Below are positions 38,410 to 39,845 of a stretch of 39,845 nucleotides of DNA, in pieces. Each line of letters starts with the position of its first letter. Position 1 is the first letter of the stretch. A program made the translations under genes and the position numbers. The notes below the pieces were generated by a model. That model saw nothing but the letters and a program-made list of their open reading frames with translations. It had not been told where the DNA came from and made no database searches. The stretch lies in the IMG/VR virus record IMGVR_UViG_3300021197_001603, positions 1 through 39,845 of that record, one strand, 5' to 3'. This stretch comes from a virus.

Positions 38410-38899
38410 TCCGCTAATAGGGTATATCACGGCGGCGTTAGGCGTCGCCCTGATATTATTTAAAAACCCGTCGATTAGGTTGTGTGGGGCTTGGTTTATT
38501 GCTGAGGCCCTATGTTTGTCCTTTACCGTTGGAATGAATAACGACACAGCTAACGCTCAAGAAATGCTAACCTATCGTTTGCTATACGCATCTAGCGCCG
38601 TGCTTTTTACCCGTCACATTACAAAGACAAAAGGTATTTACTCTGATAATATGAGCTTAATATTCAGGCTCATAGCGTTCTTAAGCTTGATTAGCGGCTG
38701 GTATCATTGGTTTACGCAGTCCCGATGGGAACAGTGGGGGAAGGGCTTTGAGGCTCAATACGGTGACTTTGTTACAGCAAGTTACTTTTTTGCAATACTG
38801 GGGCTAGAGGCCCTTTTAATAATTCTAGGGGTTTCTAGTGTATTGGCTGCTAATTCTAACCATGATCCCAATGAGCGCAAAGGCACAAAACGGCGATGA
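38393..38899 (+). CDS. Multi-TM membrane protein
   Basis: 168 residues from a GTG at 38393, the only start compatible with the full hydrophobic N-terminus. Four or five hydrophobic segments can be counted: IGYITAALGVALILF, LCGAWFIAEALCLSF, LLYASSAVLF, LIFRLIAFLSLISGW and ASYFFAILGLEALLIILGVS. The C-terminus is polar and basic. It lies in the lysis region, and the 3' end overlaps the next gene by 62 bases. It could be a second holin or antiholin, but no family is evident. Confidence 0.55.
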   Translation: MDLLSSPLIGYITAALGVALILFKNPSIRLCGAWFIAEALCLSFTVGMNNDTANAQEMLTYRLLYASSAVLFTRHITKTKGIYSDNMSLIFRLIAFLSLISGWYHWFTQSRWEQWGKGFEAQYGDFVTASYFFAILGLEALLIILGVSSVLAANSNHDPNERKGTKRR

Positions 38900-39278
38900 G
38901 TTAGCCATCGGAGTAGGTTTTGTTATACTGACAGCTATAATCACAGTGGGAAGAGCTAAAAGGTACTTTGAACAGATGAACAATAAACTAGAAAGCGCAC
39001 TAACGATAAAGCAGCAAGTTGCTGGATTGGTTGCGGCTGGTGGCCTTACATTAACAGCTACCAATGTTATATCTCTGGTGGGTATGTGCCTTACTTCAGC
39101 GGGACTTGTTTTTGTTTATCTAAACTGGAAGCAAAAGAAAATAGCAGTAGCTGAAGCCAAGAGGCGAAACGATATAGCAGCAAGCGCAAACCAGATCGCC
39201 AGGGATAAGCTAAACTTCGAGATGCAGCAATCAAAACCCAAACCTAGCAACAAAAACAAAACAAAACAAAAAAAATAA
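38838..39278 (+). CDS. Membrane protein with basic C-terminus, overlapping the previous gene
   Basis: 146 residues from a GTG at 38838 with AGGGG upstream. The start MYWLLILTMIPMSAKAQNGD reads as a signal peptide with AKA-Q cleavage. Hydrophobic segments lie at about 23-38 and 63-95. The last 50 residues are a basic helix with a Lys/Asn tail (KPKPSNKNKTKQKK). A nested-gene arrangement of this kind recalls overlapping lysis genes such as Rz/Rz1, but there is no lipobox, so no spanin call is made. Confidence 0.55.
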   Translation: MYWLLILTMIPMSAKAQNGDELAIGVGFVILTAIITVGRAKRYFEQMNNKLESALTIKQQVAGLVAAGGLTLTATNVISLVGMCLTSAGLVFVYLNWKQKKIAVAEAKRRNDIAASANQIARDKLNFEMQQSKPKPSNKNKTKQKK

Positions 39279-39293
39279 AAACAAACCTGCAAC

Positions 39294-39315
39294 ATCTATA
39301 ATCATGATCTATAAT
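39294..39315 (+). promoter_or_regulatory. Duplicated ATCTATAAT with possible -10 boxes
   Basis: ATCTATAAT occurs at 39294-39302 and 39307-39315, each holding a perfect TATAAT. No good -35 box is seen at 17 bases, so at most a weak or activated promoter is suggested. AAGGAG follows before the ATG at 39345. Confidence 0.35.
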
Positions 39316-39344
39316 TAACTCATTACCACAAAGGAGTTAAGATC

Positions 39345-39509
39345 ATGAACTACCACCTAGTAAAAAGCTCGACCACCTACGCAATAACAAACAAGCTAAC
39401 AGGCCAAACATTTACCACCAATTCAAAACATATTTGTATTGGTGTTGAGTCTGCCTATCTAAACAGTTTCATTGAATACGAACTATCTATAACTGAGGGT
39501 TCAAAATGA
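39345..39509 (+). CDS. 54-residue hypothetical protein
   Basis: MNYHLVKSSTTYAITNKLTG and onward to SITEGSK. AAGGAG at 39331-39336 precedes the ATG. The sequence reads as short beta strands (YAITNKLTGQTFTTN) and one helix. Its stop overlaps the next ATG (ATGA), so the two are coupled. No family. Confidence 0.6.
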   Translation: MNYHLVKSSTTYAITNKLTGQTFTTNSKHICIGVESAYLNSFIEYELSITEGSK

Positions 39510-39604
39510 AAAACTCATATGTGTTGTTTCACGTTGCTTATTACTCGGTTATATTGGCCGTCCTGGCTTACGTTCTGGCAAAAAACCTATCTTATCTAAA
39601 CTAA
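39506..39604 (+). CDS. 32-residue membrane peptide
   Basis: MKNSYVLFHVAYYSVILAVL and then AYVLAKNLSYLN. One hydrophobic helix of about 22 residues with few charges. It is coupled by ATGA to the gene before. Small TM peptides of this size are often missed by gene callers. No evidence of function. Confidence 0.45.
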   Translation: MKNSYVLFHVAYYSVILAVLAYVLAKNLSYLN

Positions 39605-39633
39605 TTGACTTAAATAATTTTCACAGATACAAT
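39605..39633 (+). promoter_or_regulatory. Promoter of the wrap-around gene
   Basis: TTGACT (39605-39610), 17-base spacer, TACAAT (39628-39633). TTGACTTAAATAA is shared with the promoter at 28941. An AATTAA-TC-TTAATT inverted repeat (39631-39644) overlaps the -10 box and may be an operator. AGGAG then precedes the ATG at 39667. Confidence 0.7.
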
Positions 39634-39666
39634 TAATCTTAATTACTTAATGGATAGGAGCTTTAT

Positions 39667-39845
39667 ATGATGAACAAGGTAGAAATTAACGACCAATTTA
39701 AACATAGAAACCTAAAGCCTAGGCTTGACGCGCTTGGTCACCTTGACAAGGTAAGGTTTGCAGTGTTTAGCGCGGAACAGGTTATAGACCACCATGAAAC
39801 CAGATTTAAACCAGGCGCGCCAAGGGTGGCCATTGAGGCGGTTAA
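39667..39845 (+). CDS. 5' part of the Ala/Asn-repeat protein, cut by the window edge
   Basis: 59 codons and two bases are visible: MMNKVEINDQFKHRNLKPRL and then HLDKVRFAVFSAEQVIDHHE and RFKPGAPRVAIEAV. AxxRxxxxxxAxEQV/AIEAV helices of this type begin phage proteins whose middle is Ala-rich. The frame joins that of base 2 exactly, and the joined gene (918 bases, 305 residues plus stop) has no stop in between. A second ATG directly follows the first, and TAGGAG precedes them. Confidence 0.7.
   Translation, partial: MMNKVEINDQFKHRNLKPRLDALGHLDKVRFAVFSAEQVIDHHETRFKPGAPRVAIEAV

Noticed and set aside
1-39845. tRNA genes, insertion sequences, CRISPR arrays.
   Set aside because: No T-loop-like GTTCGAATC with a matching acceptor, no terminal inverted repeats with a transposase, no repeat-spacer structure were found by eye.

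Overview
The window looks like a complete genome of a tailed double-stranded DNA phage, probably a podovirus of a Gram-negative, likely gammaproteobacterial, host. Terminase, portal, scaffold, capsid, P22-like tail-neck proteins (gp4- and gp10-like), a run of internal ejection proteins and a tailspike follow one another. No sheath, tape-measure or major tail tube gene is visible. The host guess rests on the DnaC/DnaT-type helicase-loading genes, a NinG homologue, an M15 endolysin and clear Shine-Dalgarno sites. No integrase, phage repressor of recognisable family, polymerase, tRNA, transposon or CRISPR array was seen. The sequence is AT-rich, and the exact host cannot be read from it.

The two window ends belong to one gene. 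The reading frame that starts at 39667 runs off the right edge with two bases of a codon left over. The frame open from base 1 needs exactly those two bases plus base 1 to continue to the stop at 739. The window is therefore best read as a circularly permuted or circularised genome opened inside this gene, whose middle encodes an Ala-Ala-Ala-Asn repeat.

Layout. (1) 1-2168, rightward: small uncharacterised genes, several with zinc-ribbon cysteines and one Lar-like. (2) 2200-22799, rightward: terminase small and large subunits, portal, a GroES-like protein, scaffold, two capsid-associated proteins, a Mu gpT-type capsid protein, gp4-like and gp10-like neck proteins, a fibre, a gp14-like GNAT-fold protein, four ejection proteins (two tandem paralogues, one ending in an S74-type self-processing domain) and a tailspike. 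(3) 28845 down to 23173, leftward: a winged-helix protein, a DnaT-like primosome protein, a DnaC-like loader, an MT-A70 adenine methyltransferase, a C5-cytosine methyltransferase, NinG and small zinc-binding proteins. (4) 29013-36828, rightward: a recombination module (Rad52-type annealing protein, coiled-coil partner, DEDDh exonuclease), a DUF2303 protein, then small accessory genes including a protein of 23 consecutive Cys-x-x triplets and two damaged small genes. (5) 36885-39278, rightward: lysis cassette (small membrane protein, M15 endolysin, three-TM holin family, two overlapping membrane proteins). (6) 39345-39845: small genes and the gene that wraps round to base 1.

Control. Arms 3 and 4 diverge from one control region at 28845-29013, with a good sigma70-type promoter in each direction, an inverted repeat around the leftward promoter and a 14-bp palindrome between them. 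The same palindrome adjoins a TTGACT box at 34490, and a related TTGACTTAAATAA promoter sits at 39605. This suggests three co-regulated early transcription units. Three intergenic hairpins of one family (GGCGGTGTAA..GCCGCC) punctuate the 31.5-33.9 kb operon.
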